Assembly: GCF_014109825.1 (NCBI RefSeq)
Contig: NZ_CP059576.1
Coordinates: 1,452,001-1,516,000 of the forward strand
DNA: 64,000 bases
Direction of reading: 5' to 3'
Origin: Legionella sp. PC997
GTDB taxonomy: Bacteria > Pseudomonadota > Gammaproteobacteria > Legionellales > Legionellaceae
The translations under genes and the position numbers were made by a program. The stretch's first letter is position 1. Every line of letters starts with the position of its first letter. Positions 47,869-58,036 of this stretch are shown in pieces. A model generated the notes under the pieces. The model was given only the letters and a program-made list of their open reading frames with translations, was not told the DNA's origin and did not search any database.

Positions 47869-48552
47869 ATGCGTAAATTAGTACTCTGGGGACATAGTGT
47901 TGATGAGTATCGTGAGATGTTTGATTTGTCTCAAGAGGATATGAATTCAAAGATACTGGAATATGGATGTGGTCCCAGTGCAGTAAACGCTCAACAATTC
48001 CAAGAAGCGCATCAAGCTGTAAGTTGTGATCCCTTGTTTGTTTTGGATAAAGATACCTTATCCTCCAAAGCAGTTATGATTTTTGCACAAATGGCCGATG
48101 AAGTAGGTAATCACCAAGAACAGTTCGACTTCAGTCGCTTTGGAAGTTTAGAACAATTGCTTGAGCATCGACGAAATGGAATGAAAAAATTTTTTGCTGA
48201 TTATGAGCAAGGTAAGGCAGAGGGACGATATTATGGTGCAGCAGATTATCATTTGCCTTATCCCGATTTTTCTTTTGATTTTGCATTAAGTACGAATTAC
48301 TTATTTGCAGACTTAGAAGATCAAACTGTTGAATTTCATTTAAATGTAATTCGTGAACTAGCCAGAGTAGCTAAGGATGTAAGAATCTTTCCCTTAAATG
48401 ATATGGAGGGAAAAACTTCTGAGTTCTTAGGCCCTGTATTATTGGAACTCCAAAAACAGGGCTATGGTGTAGAAATTAGAGAAGTTGATTATCATTTGCA
48501 TAAATCCGAAAGCGCTATGTTGCGTGTTTGGGCACAGAAATGTGATATTTAA
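47869..48552 (+). CDS. class I SAM-dependent methyltransferase
   Basis: 227 residues. Motif I is [13 protein letters not shown] at about residues 29-41, and the post-I/motif IV region is [20 protein letters not shown]. No membrane or signal segment. Substrate cannot be told. SD AGGAGA is six bases before ATG. The gene is followed by the best-preserved palindromic repeat, and pyrD starts just after it. Confidence 0.8.
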   Translation: MRKLVLWGHSVDEYREMFDLSQEDMNSKILEYGCGPSAVNAQQFQEAHQAVSCDPLFVLDKDTLSSKAVMIFAQMADEVGNHQEQFDFSRFGSLEQLLEHRRNGMKKFFADYEQGKAEGRYYGAADYHLPYPDFSFDFALSTNYLFADLEDQTVEFHLNVIRELARVAKDVRIFPLNDMEGKTSEFLGPVLLELQKQGYGVEIREVDYHLHKSESAMLRVWAQKCDI

Positions 48553-48561
48553 TTAAATACA

Positions 48562-48633
48562 CCCTGGGTGAAGCGAAGCGAAACCCAGGGAAGAATCAAC
48601 TCAAACCTGGGTTTCGCTTCGCTTCACCTAGGG
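48562..48633. repeat. dispersed palindromic repeat, reference copy
   Basis: The best copy: 23-bp perfect arms (48567-48589 and 48606-48628) around a 16-base loop, plus four further pairs beyond one mismatch. The core is GAAGCGAAGCGAAACCC. It lies between the methyltransferase and pyrD, ending 14 bases before the pyrD ATG. Confidence 0.9.
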
Positions 48634-48647
48634 CCAAAAGGTTTTTT

Positions 48648-49646
48648 ATGTATTCGATGTTACGTCCTGTACTTTTTAGTATGGACCCCGAAAGGGCGCA
48701 TACTCTTAGTTTGTCTGCTTTGCATTATATACCTAAGTTTTGTTTCAAAAAGATAAAGCCTAAACCTATTGAAGCCATGGGATTACAATTTCCCCATGTT
48801 GTTGGTTTGGCGGCCGGGTTGGATAAAAACGGCGAACATTTAGATGCATTAGCTAAACTAGGTTTTTCCTTTATTGAAATAGGTACGATCACCCCAAGAC
48901 CCCAAATTGGTAATCCTCAACCACGATTGTTTCGTTTGACCGAGGCTCAGGCGATTATTAACCGTATGGGGTTTAATAATCAAGGTGTGGATGCGCTGGT
49001 GGACCATGTAAAAAGAGCACGTTATAAAGGAATCTTGGGTATTAATATTGGCAAAAATAAAGATACACCTTTGGAAGATGCTGCAAATGATTACATTCAT
49101 TGTTTGGGTAAAGTATATGAGTATGCGTCCTATGTGACCATCAATATCTCTTCACCCAATACCCCCGATTTACGTCAATTGCAGCAAAAAGAATATTTTG
49201 CCAATTTATTGTCGCAAATTCAGGCTGAACAAACTAAATTGTCCGATAAATTTCAACGTCATGTACCTTTAGTGGTTAAGGTTTCCCCAGACGAAGATTC
49301 AGAAACATTAAAACAGATGACTGAAGTAATTCTACAGTATGGCATTGAAGGAATTATTGCGACGAATACAACCTGTTCTCGTGTAGGGGTAGCTCATTTA
49401 TCAGATGCTAAGGAAACTGGGGGGTTAAGTGGTAAACCTTTATGGGGGTTATCTACCCAGTGTTTGCGTTTGCTCAAACAATATGTGGGAAATGATGTTA
49501 GCTTGATCGGAGTCGGAGGTATCGATAATTGTGATAGTGCTCAGGCTAAATTGGATGCTGGTGCTTCATTAATCCAGGTGTATACGAGTTTGATTTACAA
49601 AGGACCTGGTTTGATATATGAGCTATCAAAAGAATTAAAATGGTAA
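48648..49646 (+). CDS. pyrD: dihydroorotate dehydrogenase (quinone), class 2
   Basis: 332 residues. [32 protein letters not shown] and the [11 protein letters not shown] active-site loop (serine base, as in class 2) are all present. The N-terminal helical extension [18 protein letters not shown] is the membrane-binding part. It oxidises dihydroorotate with quinone. SD AAAAGG is at about six bases. Single gene, preceded by the repeat. Confidence 0.96.
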   Translation: MYSMLRPVLFSMDPERAHTLSLSALHYIPKFCFKKIKPKPIEAMGLQFPHVVGLAAGLDKNGEHLDALAKLGFSFIEIGTITPRPQIGNPQPRLFRLTEAQAIINRMGFNNQGVDALVDHVKRARYKGILGINIGKNKDTPLEDAANDYIHCLGKVYEYASYVTINISSPNTPDLRQLQQKEYFANLLSQIQAEQTKLSDKFQRHVPLVVKVSPDEDSETLKQMTEVILQYGIEGIIATNTTCSRVGVAHLSDAKETGGLSGKPLWGLSTQCLRLLKQYVGNDVSLIGVGGIDNCDSAQAKLDAGASLIQVYTSLIYKGPGLIYELSKELKW

Positions 49647-49703
49647 TAATTTGACCTACGTAATCCTGATCTTTATCACGATGCACTGAGGATAAATATT
49701 TAG

Positions 49704-50486
49704 ATGAAATGCATTACTAAAAATTTGGCAAGACAAATGGAGTCTTGCATCAAGCAAACCCATATAGAAGTAACCAAGCAGTATCCCGAAGGAAAGATAT
49801 TGGAACTTAACGGAGGCGCTGCTTGTTTTTCAGGGACTGACTCTTATTTATCACAAGTAGTGGGGTGGGGATTTAATACCAAACCCACGAATTTTCGTTC
49901 GGAAATAGAGCGTATAGAGCTCTTTTATAAAGCATTGAACCATACTCGTGTAGATATTGAATTATGTCCTTTTGTGGGAAACGACCTTACAGTTTTTTTA
50001 AGCCAGCGTGGTTATTGCATCAGCGAATTAAACAATGTCTCAATATTAGATTTAAAAATATATCAGCCTTTTGACTGGGTTACCGAGCCTTTAATTATTA
50101 AAGAAATAAAACCTCATGAATTGAATGAATGGGCTAAAAAGGTTGCCTTGGGTTTTGATGCTCCTGAGGCAGAAGATCAATTTTCTCGTTATGTTCAATC
50201 AAAAGGGGTCAGTGCTTATGCAGTTTACGATCAGGAGGTCATTGTTGCAGGCGCTACGATAGCTATTCACGGGGATTTTTGTGATTTAGGGGTGACCAGC
50301 ACTTTGCCCGCTTATCGAGAGAAAGGTTTACAAAAAAAATTACTTAAGGCTCGATTGAATCATGCCAAACAACAAGGCGTGTCTTGGGCAACAGTTACTA
50401 CAGAGCCGGGAAGTGTTTCTGATTGTAACGTGCAAAAGATAGGTTTTCATTGTGCTTATACACGGATCAAAATGACCTTAGAATAA
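49704..50486 (+). CDS. GNAT-family N-acetyltransferase
   Basis: 260 residues. The C-terminal half has the acetyl-CoA loop LGVTSTLPAYREKGLQKKLL (modified Q/RxxGxG/A) and ends with the strand block WATVTTEPGSVSDCNVQKIGF. The N-terminal half (about 1-120) is a second alpha/beta part that I do not recognise; some GNAT proteins are tandem. Substrate unknown. It stands alone downstream of pyrD. Confidence 0.8.
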   Translation: MKCITKNLARQMESCIKQTHIEVTKQYPEGKILELNGGAACFSGTDSYLSQVVGWGFNTKPTNFRSEIERIELFYKALNHTRVDIELCPFVGNDLTVFLSQRGYCISELNNVSILDLKIYQPFDWVTEPLIIKEIKPHELNEWAKKVALGFDAPEAEDQFSRYVQSKGVSAYAVYDQEVIVAGATIAIHGDFCDLGVTSTLPAYREKGLQKKLLKARLNHAKQQGVSWATVTTEPGSVSDCNVQKIGFHCAYTRIKMTLE

Positions 50487-50671
50487 CAGTTGATCTCCAT
50501 CAATTTTTGAAACCCTTAGTTTAACCTAATAAATTTGGATGGACATAACTCACTTATAATCGAATTCCATATGCGGAACCACGAGGGTACATTTTTGTAT
50601 TTTAAGGAATATTAGCACTTCCATGTAATAACAGTTACAATAACCCATGTTTCGATTGAGTTACTTGAGTC

Positions 50672-52438
50672 ATGAAAAAGAAACTTACTGTTAAAACCAG
50701 CATTTTATACAAACGTTTATTAGCTTATGTGAAACCCTTTTGGCCCATTCTGGCGTTAGGTATTTTCGCTAACATTTTGTACTCCCTGATTGACGCTGGT
50801 TTTACATACATGATGCGTCCTTTTTTCGATAAAAGCTTTATTAATGTCGACATGGATTTCATTAAGAAAATTCCTTACATCGTTTTAATAGGAATTACTT
50901 TGAGAGGGCTTGTCAGTTCATTGGGTAGCTATTGTATGACCTGGGTTGCCCGCTCGGTAGTTAAAGTATTAAGAGAAAAGGTTTTTAATCATATTCTTCA
51001 CTTACCTGCTGATTTTTATGACGAGGCCACTTCCGGACAAATGCTTTCCAAAATTCTGTATGACGTGGAACAAGTTGCGCAGGTTAGCGCCGATGCTTTG
51101 ACGGATATTGTACAAAATATTTGTTTAATTATAGGTTTTCTCACCGTTATGATGGTAATTTGCTGGCAATTATCCCTCATGTTTTTGTTAACTATTCCCT
51201 TTGTAGGCATTATAGTGAACTACACCAATAAACGTGTACGCCGAATAAGTCATAAAGTACAAAAAACCATGGGGGAGGTTACTGAAATTGCCAGTGAAGC
51301 AATTGAGGGCTATAAAGTAGTGCGTATCTTCGGAGGGGCTACTTATGAGTCTGGAAAATTTTGTAAAGCTATAGAACATTCACGCCAAAATGATATGAAA
51401 GTTGCTGCAAGTAAGGCGCTGAATGTGTCTGGGGTACAAATTGTTATCGCGGTAGGCATCGCAGCAATCATTGCAGCAGCAATTCAATTATCTACAGTAG
51501 TGATTATTTCTGCAGGTTCATTTTTAGCAATTATTGCTGCAATGATACAACTCATTAAACCTATGAAAACCCTAACTACATTAAACGCTGTAATACAAAA
51601 AGGTTTGGCCGGTGCTGAAAGCGTATTCACCATGTTGGATCTGCCTATTGAAGAAGAACAAGGTATCGTTTTATCCCGGAGATCCAAGGGCACTCTTGAA
51701 TTTAAGCATGTATCTTATGCATATAGAAAAGGCGAACAAATATTACATGATGTAAGTTTCACTGTGGAAGCAGGTCAAACGGTTGCATTGGTTGGTCATT
51801 CTGGAAGCGGTAAAACAACGATCGCCAGTTTATTACCTCGTTTTTACGAAGTAACCCAAGGCGTTATCACGTTGGATAAGACTCCTATTAATCAGATAAG
51901 TTTGCCCAGTTTGCGTGAACAAATGGCTTTAGTGAGTCAGAATGTTACTTTATTTAATGACACTTTAGCCAATAACATCGCATATGGTCGTTCGGACGTA
52001 AGTCGTCAACAAATTATTCATGCTGCCAAAATGGCTTTTGCTGATGAATTTATTATCCGTTTTCCCGAGGGTTATGATACGCGGATAGGTGAAAATGGTG
52101 TATTACTCTCTGGTGGCCAACGACAGAGAATAGCAATTGCACGTGCCATTCTAAAAGATGCCCCGATTTTAATTCTGGACGAAGCAACATCTGCTTTGGA
52201 TAGTGAGTCAGAGCGATATATCCAAATCGCATTGGATGAAGTGATGAAAAATCGCACTACTCTGGTTATTGCGCATCGTTTATCGACAATTAAGCATGCG
52301 GATAAAATCATAGTAATGCAACACGGCCGTATTATAGAACAAGGTACTCATCAGGAGCTGCTTGATTTACAAGGCTATTATGCACAACTTCAAGGAATGC
52401 AGCACATAGATATGTTTCGTGAGAACGTGGTAGCCTGA
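50672..52438 (+). CDS. msbA: lipid A flippase MsbA
   Basis: 588 residues, half-size ABC transporter. Six TM helices in the first 320 residues. ATPase: Walker [11 protein letters not shown]-loop [11 protein letters not shown], signature [10 protein letters not shown], Walker [13 protein letters not shown] and H-loop IAHRLSTI. Exports core-lipid A across the inner membrane; the coupling to lpxK (TGATG, one-base overlap) is the classic Gram-negative order. Confidence 0.95.
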   Translation: MKKKLTVKTSILYKRLLAYVKPFWPILALGIFANILYSLIDAGFTYMMRPFFDKSFINVDMDFIKKIPYIVLIGITLRGLVSSLGSYCMTWVARSVVKVLREKVFNHILHLPADFYDEATSGQMLSKILYDVEQVAQVSADALTDIVQNICLIIGFLTVMMVICWQLSLMFLLTIPFVGIIVNYTNKRVRRISHKVQKTMGEVTEIASEAIEGYKVVRIFGGATYESGKFCKAIEHSRQNDMKVAASKALNVSGVQIVIAVGIAAIIAAAIQLSTVVIISAGSFLAIIAAMIQLIKPMKTLTTLNAVIQKGLAGAESVFTMLDLPIEEEQGIVLSRRSKGTLEFKHVSYAYRKGEQILHDVSFTVEAGQTVALVGHSGSGKTTIASLLPRFYEVTQGVITLDKTPINQISLPSLREQMALVSQNVTLFNDTLANNIAYGRSDVSRQQIIHAAKMAFADEFIIRFPEGYDTRIGENGVLLSGGQRQRIAIARAILKDAPILILDEATSALDSESERYIQIALDEVMKNRTTLVIAHRLSTIKHADKIIVMQHGRIIEQGTHQELLDLQGYYAQLQGMQHIDMFRENVVA

Positions 52439-53469
52439 TGTCTATTTTCCTAAATAGGTTATGGTATGGTGACGAACATCCACTTCATTGGATCTTGCGT
52501 CCCTTGTCTTGGGGATACTCCGCCGTAGTTTCAGCGCGACGTTTTTTTTTGCAACGTTTTAGTCAAATAGACTGTCCGGTTCCTCTGATAGTTGTAGGTA
52601 ATATAACGGTAGGAGGAGTAGGTAAAACCCCTTTAGTTATTGAATTGACCAAGAGAATACAGCAAAAAGGGTTACGAGTTGGTATCGTTAGCCGTGGATA
52701 TGGGGCAGCGACCAAAAATTTCCCCTACGAAGTACATATTAATGATTCGGCTCTAAAAGTTGGAGACGAACCGTTACTCTTAGCCCAAAAGACCCAATGC
52801 CCAGTAGTAATTGCGCCCAAACGCACCGAGGCTGTACGGTATCTTTTAGAAAAACATCAAAGTCAAATTATTATTAGCGATGACGGGTTACAACACTATC
52901 GGATGGGAAGAGCTATTGAAATTGCCGTCATTGATGGGACGCGAGGCTTAGGCAATGGTCTTTGTTTGCCTGCGGGTCCACTGAGAGAGTCTGCGGCACG
53001 TCTGGAACAGGTAGATTTTATTGTAGTTAATGAAGGCAAATGGCATAAAGACTCAAAGACCTTATCTGCGAAAAAATCCTCTTCAAGATCGTTTCAAAAG
53101 AGTTCTAATACCTATTCAATGGTATTAAAACCTGGAAAAATTAGAAAATTAAGCACAGATGAGGAAATTGAGCCACCTCAAAATGAAAAATGGGAAGCGA
53201 TTGCTGCGATTGGTAATCCCCAACGTTTTTATTCCACTTTGTTGCAATTAGGGATAGAATTCGATACCTGCTCTTATCCTGATCATTATCAGTTTAAGTC
53301 AGATGATTTGAATTATTCGAAATCACTTATTATTATGACGGAAAAAGATGCAGTGAAGTGCCGAGCATTCTGTTCGGATAATATGCATTATTTACCCGTA
53401 GAGGCTGTATTGGATGATGCATTTTGGGACGCATTGTGGTTACATCAACAGTTAAAAGGTTATTGCTGA
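52438..53469 (+). CDS. lpxK: tetraacyldisaccharide 4'-kinase
   Basis: 343 residues, usual length. The P-loop is [15 protein letters not shown], followed by IVSRGYGA and [13 protein letters not shown] (metal/lipid-binding Asp), with [17 protein letters not shown] and [10 protein letters not shown]. Phosphorylates the 4' position of the lipid A disaccharide precursor. It overlaps msbA by one base; an exported protein gene starts two bases after its stop. Confidence 0.95.
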   Translation: MSIFLNRLWYGDEHPLHWILRPLSWGYSAVVSARRFFLQRFSQIDCPVPLIVVGNITVGGVGKTPLVIELTKRIQQKGLRVGIVSRGYGAATKNFPYEVHINDSALKVGDEPLLLAQKTQCPVVIAPKRTEAVRYLLEKHQSQIIISDDGLQHYRMGRAIEIAVIDGTRGLGNGLCLPAGPLRESAARLEQVDFIVVNEGKWHKDSKTLSAKKSSSRSFQKSSNTYSMVLKPGKIRKLSTDEEIEPPQNEKWEAIAAIGNPQRFYSTLLQLGIEFDTCSYPDHYQFKSDDLNYSKSLIIMTEKDAVKCRAFCSDNMHYLPVEAVLDDAFWDALWLHQQLKGYC

Positions 53470-53471
53470 TT

Positions 53472-54416
53472 ATGTTTGCTTGGATTCGCTGTTTTTTATT
53501 ATTAATCATGTTCCCCATAAGTACAGGGCTGTTTGCATTTGAAATAGAACCAGTGCCGCAAATGATACAAGCTCTTGATCCTACGGTAGGAAGCTGGACA
53601 TTTTCAGGTATGGTAAAAAATGAGAGCGGCGATCATTATGGCTATTTCTTTGAAATGCAGCGCCAAGGCTCAGATTTCCATACTAAAGCGGCATTAATTG
53701 ATGGGCAAACAAATCAATTGGTCTTTTTTTATGAAGGCCAGGAGAAAATAGAACAATCTACATCGCTTGATTGGCATATTGGCTATTCCTTTATTCGTCA
53801 CAACCCCATCAATGACAGCTGGGTTTTTGGTGTTAAAGCAGCAGATAAGAAAGGCTTTAATTTCAAGGTGGATATGTTAAAGCAAGCAAATAATGCCAAT
53901 GAATCGATATTGCGTCCTGGGGTTAAACTTCAAGTGTTACAGACCAGTCAGCTCAACGGACATGTCCGTATTGATGAAAAAGAGCAATTTGTTACCGGGA
54001 ATAAAGCCTGGTTTGGTAAATTAGTATTAAACGATGTGCAGAAAGACACCCATGATATCAGCACAACTTTTTGCCGCTTAAACGATGATAACGGATTTTA
54101 CTCGGCAAACCTTAAAGAAAAGGATGCAACCAGTGCTGCTGTTGCAGGTTGGCTTGATCCATTAGGTAATAAAGTAAAAATGTCCCAATTTGTTGCTTTA
54201 AAGCCTTTAAAAGATGATCAGTGCATGCTTAGTATTGGTCTACCTAAATTGCACCTCACTCTAATTAATACCCTAAAGATGAACGATCCAGCACAACATA
54301 CAGTTGCAGGGTTCTCTAAAGAAGGTCGAGAGGGTTTTTGTTTTGTAACACAACAATCATTTTTAAAAAACCAACCGAATGAAGTCAGTGTGAATCAAGA
54401 TAAGATTACGGCGTGA
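53472..54416 (+). CDS. exported protein in the msbA-lpxK operon, possible AttH/CrtC-like
   Basis: 314 residues from ATG at 53472, two bases after the lpxK stop, so co-transcribed. The signal peptide is MFAWIRCFLLLIMFPISTG with cleavage near LFA-FE. The mature protein is strand-rich: SWTFSGMVKNESGDHYGYF, HTKAALID, LDWHIGYSFIRHNPIND. That block order is loosely like the AttH/CrtC lipocalin-like hydrolase-type family, but I am not sure. Its placement with lipid A genes suggests an envelope role. No known LPS enzyme is matched. Confidence 0.6.
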   Translation: MFAWIRCFLLLIMFPISTGLFAFEIEPVPQMIQALDPTVGSWTFSGMVKNESGDHYGYFFEMQRQGSDFHTKAALIDGQTNQLVFFYEGQEKIEQSTSLDWHIGYSFIRHNPINDSWVFGVKAADKKGFNFKVDMLKQANNANESILRPGVKLQVLQTSQLNGHVRIDEKEQFVTGNKAWFGKLVLNDVQKDTHDISTTFCRLNDDNGFYSANLKEKDATSAAVAGWLDPLGNKVKMSQFVALKPLKDDQCMLSIGLPKLHLTLINTLKMNDPAQHTVAGFSKEGREGFCFVTQQSFLKNQPNEVSVNQDKITA

Positions 54417-54428
54417 GCTATTTACTCT

Positions 54429-54507
54429 GTAACCTGGGTGCTTTTAGCGTATTCTTGGTATGAAGAACTTCAAATCCCGGGATTCCGTCGCGCAACAACC
54501 AGGTTAC
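54429..54507. repeat. dispersed palindromic repeat, degenerate copy
   Basis: Tips GTAACCTGG and CCAGGTTAC are a perfect 9-bp inverted repeat; the interior has diverged. Lies between the convergent exported-protein and SGNH genes. Confidence 0.6.
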
Positions 54508-56501
54508 ATTCTGGGTATTGAAGGCTCTTGTCTTTGTAAAGTCCGTTCTTTGTCTTTATCCCATTGAGCTGGCAGCTTTTTCAATCGTTCTTTTACGTTA
54601 GGAGCCAGTTCAGGGAGAACTCTTTTTGGAAGCGGTTTTTTATCTACTTCGGGAGCATTTAATGCACCCAGCATCATTCCAGATGAGTCACGTTTTGCCA
54701 GATGAGGGTCTGATTGTTCTTCTAATTCGCGGGCATATTTAGGATCTACAATCCACATAGCATCCGATAGTGCGGGGATACACATATTCGGCTTATCATT
54801 AACCCACCAACCTAAATCACTCATGGCTGCACGTACATAATCTGCATCATCGTTTTCTTCATCAAGTGCATAGCTTAGTATCGTCATGAGTGCTTTTCCT
54901 GGATTCTTATACTCAATTGGAAGTTTCGCATTTGAATTTAAGAAACTAAACCAACCAGGGTTTAATTTTTCATGGTACTTTTGTGCAAATTGTTTACATA
55001 ATAGTTCGGCACTTTGTTCTGGAGGTGCTGAGAGGTTATATTTACCCAAACCTTCCGGACTTTTGTAGTATTCAGACATCAATAAAGCATGCATCGTAGC
55101 AGTTGGATGTACGTCATCCCAAAACATGTGTCCTTCGCCTGGGGAAACACCGCCAGGTTTTATGGTAATATTGTGTGATTTTGCATATTCCAGGTAAGGT
55201 TCTCTAAGTTTATCTTGTTCGAAGTATTCAGAATATTCGGAATCTTTACCATTCGCACGAACATCTTCATAAACTTTAGTAAAGACAGTATTAATATCAA
55301 AAAGATCCATTGAACATTTAGGATTCTCTTGTTTTAATTGTTCAAATTTTTTATTTAGTTTCTTATTAAAATATTCTGAAATTCTGTGAGCTTCAGCTTC
55401 TTTATCCGTACCTTTGAAACGTGGGGTGAGGGATAAATCGGGCAAGTTACATAAAACAAAATTGGTATAGCCATTTGCCATTAATTTTTTAATGTTCTCT
55501 ATAGTACTTTGAACAGCAAGATCAGCGGCTCTGTCTGTCATGTCCGAATTAGCCGTAATTAAATCATTTGCTCCAGAAAACAAGGTGACTAGTGTTTTTT
55601 TCTTTTGCTCAGTAGTAACTTCCTGTTTTTCATTATCTACCAAAAATTCTTTTATCTCCTTTGATAAGCTGGAGATAAGGAGGCGGGTAAAAAAAAGTTT
55701 TAGCGCGGTGAGCGGGGAAAATATTGAAAGTAGGGTAAATTCCCAGCTGTAATCATGGGAAGTGGCACCACCTTGACTGTAATTTGCAAAGAAACTCCGG
55801 CCGTTAAATTGAGCTGTGCGGCCATTATCGAGTGAATAATAGTCTTGAACATATTGCCTATAACTAGAATCCGATATTAATTTATCTGATATATCATCTG
55901 AAGATTCTTGTAATGAAGCCTTGGTGAGCAGCTTTTCTTTCCGCTGTTTTAGTACATCTTTTTTGTATCGATTCGCGAGGGCAGCATCAGCCAAATCTGC
56001 ATTATCAAGTGCATATCGGGGTTTTTTTTCGGTTTCTGAGATATTTTCTCGCTTTGCCCTGAATAAATGGGCTATTTCTCTATCCTTTGCTTGTTTTTTC
56101 CTTTTCACTTCATTGGATTCAGCGGTTACTGCGTCCAAAGTGTATTTCTTTCGTTGGAAATGTGATTGAGAAAGAATATCATCACTGATATCTGCATTAT
56201 CCAGGTTATATTTTCCAAACCGATGTTCAGAATCTTTCTTTATTTTGTCGTCATTAATAAATTTACTAATGAGCGTTGCTCGCAGCACATCGGCCCAAGT
56301 ATAACCATTGGTAAAACGTTCTTTAGGAGACTGGTCTAATTTTAATATTTTGCGCCACAGTTCACTTACTACGGAACCGAGTGAAGAGAACTTTTCACCC
56401 ATATTTTTACCATCAGAAAGGCTGTCGCCAAATACGACAAAGTAACTTATTTCTTTTGGAGCAGACTCAAGGGATTTAATAAATTCTTTAGAAGTCGCCA
56501 T
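54504..56501 (-). CDS. SGNH/GDSL hydrolase with a long internal insertion, PmrA-box-controlled candidate effector
   Basis: 665 residues from the ATG at 56501 (an ATG at 56516 is also possible; neither has a clear SD). Block I is VVFGDSLSDGKNMG with the nucleophile Ser; block II is NYSQGGATSHD; block III is LFSGANDLI; block V is WDDVHPTATMH (Asp-His). All catalytic residues are present, so it should hydrolyse an ester, as do the PlaA-type lysophospholipases of Legionella. Unlike those it has no signal peptide. Between blocks I and II it has about 150 extra residues with a repeated YxLDNAD motif. A PmrA-like box sits upstream (56548-56566). Dot/Icm export is inferred. Confidence 0.8.
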   Translation of the reverse strand: MATSKEFIKSLESAPKEISYFVVFGDSLSDGKNMGEKFSSLGSVVSELWRKILKLDQSPKERFTNGYTWADVLRATLISKFINDDKIKKDSEHRFGKYNLDNADISDDILSQSHFQRKKYTLDAVTAESNEVKRKKQAKDREIAHLFRAKRENISETEKKPRYALDNADLADAALANRYKKDVLKQRKEKLLTKASLQESSDDISDKLISDSSYRQYVQDYYSLDNGRTAQFNGRSFFANYSQGGATSHDYSWEFTLLSIFSPLTALKLFFTRLLISSLSKEIKEFLVDNEKQEVTTEQKKKTLVTLFSGANDLITANSDMTDRAADLAVQSTIENIKKLMANGYTNFVLCNLPDLSLTPRFKGTDKEAEAHRISEYFNKKLNKKFEQLKQENPKCSMDLFDINTVFTKVYEDVRANGKDSEYSEYFEQDKLREPYLEYAKSHNITIKPGGVSPGEGHMFWDDVHPTATMHALLMSEYYKSPEGLGKYNLSAPPEQSAELLCKQFAQKYHEKLNPGWFSFLNSNAKLPIEYKNPGKALMTILSYALDEENDDADYVRAAMSDLGWWVNDKPNMCIPALSDAMWIVDPKYARELEEQSDPHLAKRDSSGMMLGALNAPEVDKKPLPKRVLPELAPNVKERLKKLPAQWDKDKERTLQRQEPSIPRM

Positions 56502-56535
56502 ATAAAATATCAACATACTGGGCAATATTTGTTAT

Positions 56536-56566
56536 TTTATAGATAAATTATTAAGGTTTTATTAAT
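56536..56566 (-). promoter_or_regulatory. PmrA-box-like direct repeat and -10 upstream of the SGNH gene
   Basis: Read on the minus strand, two TTAAT half sites (TTAATAAAACCTTAATAAT) are spaced by 11 bp at 56547-56565, matching the L. pneumophila PmrA consensus. A -10 (TATAAA) lies at 56536-56541, eight bases downstream. The layout is the same as at 34174-34206. Confidence 0.6.
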
Positions 56567-56635
56567 CAAGCAAGAATTACTGAATAGAGCGGGTTTCTAA
56601 AAATAAAAAGGAGAAAAATGAAATTATTTTGCCGC

Positions 56636-57862
56636 TTAAATCTCTTTTTCGGGAAGAAGTTGTGACAGTGCGCTGGCAATTATTAATGCAGCAGGAATAA
56701 TTAATAGAGTCAGTTGATAATCGGCTAGGGTATGAAGATTTGTGTCGCCTTTAGAGAAATCCAGCAAATAGCCTACCAAAGGTTGCAAAAGAGGGGCTGA
56801 AGCCATTGCTAAGGTGTTGGTAAACCCTGTACAAGCAGAGAGCGACTCTGGTGGGGATAGTTCATTCGCAATAGTAAATGCAAGCATATACGCGCCGCAA
56901 CAAAGCCCAATTGCAAACAAAAGTACTCCAATAAGGAAAATGGAGTGTGTGGGGATGAAAAGAACAAAAATAAATAAAATGGCAGTAGATAAACATGAAA
57001 TGTGAATTAGGGGTTTGCGTTTAGGTAGATGAATGGAAAGCCAGCCGTAAATAGGACAACTTAAACCGGCTCCTAATAAAATCATGGATGTAAGTATACT
57101 GGCAGTTTCCAGAGAGCAGTTTAATTTTAATTGCAGGAAAGGTACGGCCCACATTGCAGCAAAAACAGTGATAACAGAAAACTCCAGACCCACAAATAAT
57201 CCGTTAATCCATACTAATTTATTTTTTAACATAAGGAGCAAATGGTTTTTATACTGTTTAGAATTAGTAATAACGGGTTTATTACTTGGAATGAAAATTG
57301 AGCATAAAAAAGCAATTAAAAGGCCGATGATACCACTTCCTGCAAGAAAATAATGCCAGCTAATCCGAGATATCTGTGAACCCATTCCAATCATGCAGAC
57401 TACCGTAACAGTAAATCCTAGAGTTTCTGTAAGCCCAATCATAAATGCATATAGCCTTAGAGGGTAATGTTGGCGCAGTACACGAGTCATACCTACAAAA
57501 GCAAAAGCAGAGCCGCCACCGATAATGAGCCGTCCAAGAAAGAGTACAAATAAGTTATATCCTGTAGAAAATAACAAACAACCTACGGCACATAATAAGG
57601 CGTTTAAGGACAATAAAGTTCGCGTATTGTATCGATCAAAAAGCAGGCCTACGGGAATTTGCATTGTGGTATACACATAATAAAAAGCGCTACTTAATAG
57701 TCCAGCAGTGAATGCAGTGAGTTGTTTTTCCTGCATTATAGCGCCAATAATAATTCCTGAAGATAATTGCAAGAAAAATTGAAATAAGAGAAAAAATACA
57801 CTGACCAACCATATAGTGGTTCTTTTTGAGCTGTTTGTAGGTGTTGAGGCCAATGAATTCAT
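56636..57862 (-). CDS. MFS transporter
   Basis: 408 residues, 12 predicted membrane spans. The loop 2-3 signature reads GLLFDRYNTRTLLS, with a Gly-Arg pair FLGRLIIGGGSAFAFVG in span 4. Its mode (uptake or efflux) is unknown; Legionella has many such transporters, some (Pht family) for amino acids across the phagosomal membrane, and I cannot place this one. No good SD is seen. It stands alone; a putative transcription unit is separated by 174 bases from the SAHH-like gene. Confidence 0.8.
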   Translation of the reverse strand: MNSLASTPTNSSKRTTIWLVSVFFLLFQFFLQLSSGIIIGAIMQEKQLTAFTAGLLSSAFYYVYTTMQIPVGLLFDRYNTRTLLSLNALLCAVGCLLFSTGYNLFVLFLGRLIIGGGSAFAFVGMTRVLRQHYPLRLYAFMIGLTETLGFTVTVVCMIGMGSQISRISWHYFLAGSGIIGLLIAFLCSIFIPSNKPVITNSKQYKNHLLLMLKNKLVWINGLFVGLEFSVITVFAAMWAVPFLQLKLNCSLETASILTSMILLGAGLSCPIYGWLSIHLPKRKPLIHISCLSTAILFIFVLFIPTHSIFLIGVLLFAIGLCCGAYMLAFTIANELSPPESLSACTGFTNTLAMASAPLLQPLVGYLLDFSKGDTNLHTLADYQLTLLIIPAALIIASALSQLLPEKEI

Positions 57863-58036
57863 TAATTCTGTTTAAGAAAAAAGGCGAAATATATAGCATC
57901 ATGGAGAAAGTGTAAATTTATTTTAAAAAATGAGAGCACTTTTATGGGTGTAATTAAACTTTAGTCTGGATGCAGTGCAGTTAGCTTCGTATTTAAGTTA
58001 AAAATTAATTCCCCCGCAATGGGATAACCCACCCTA

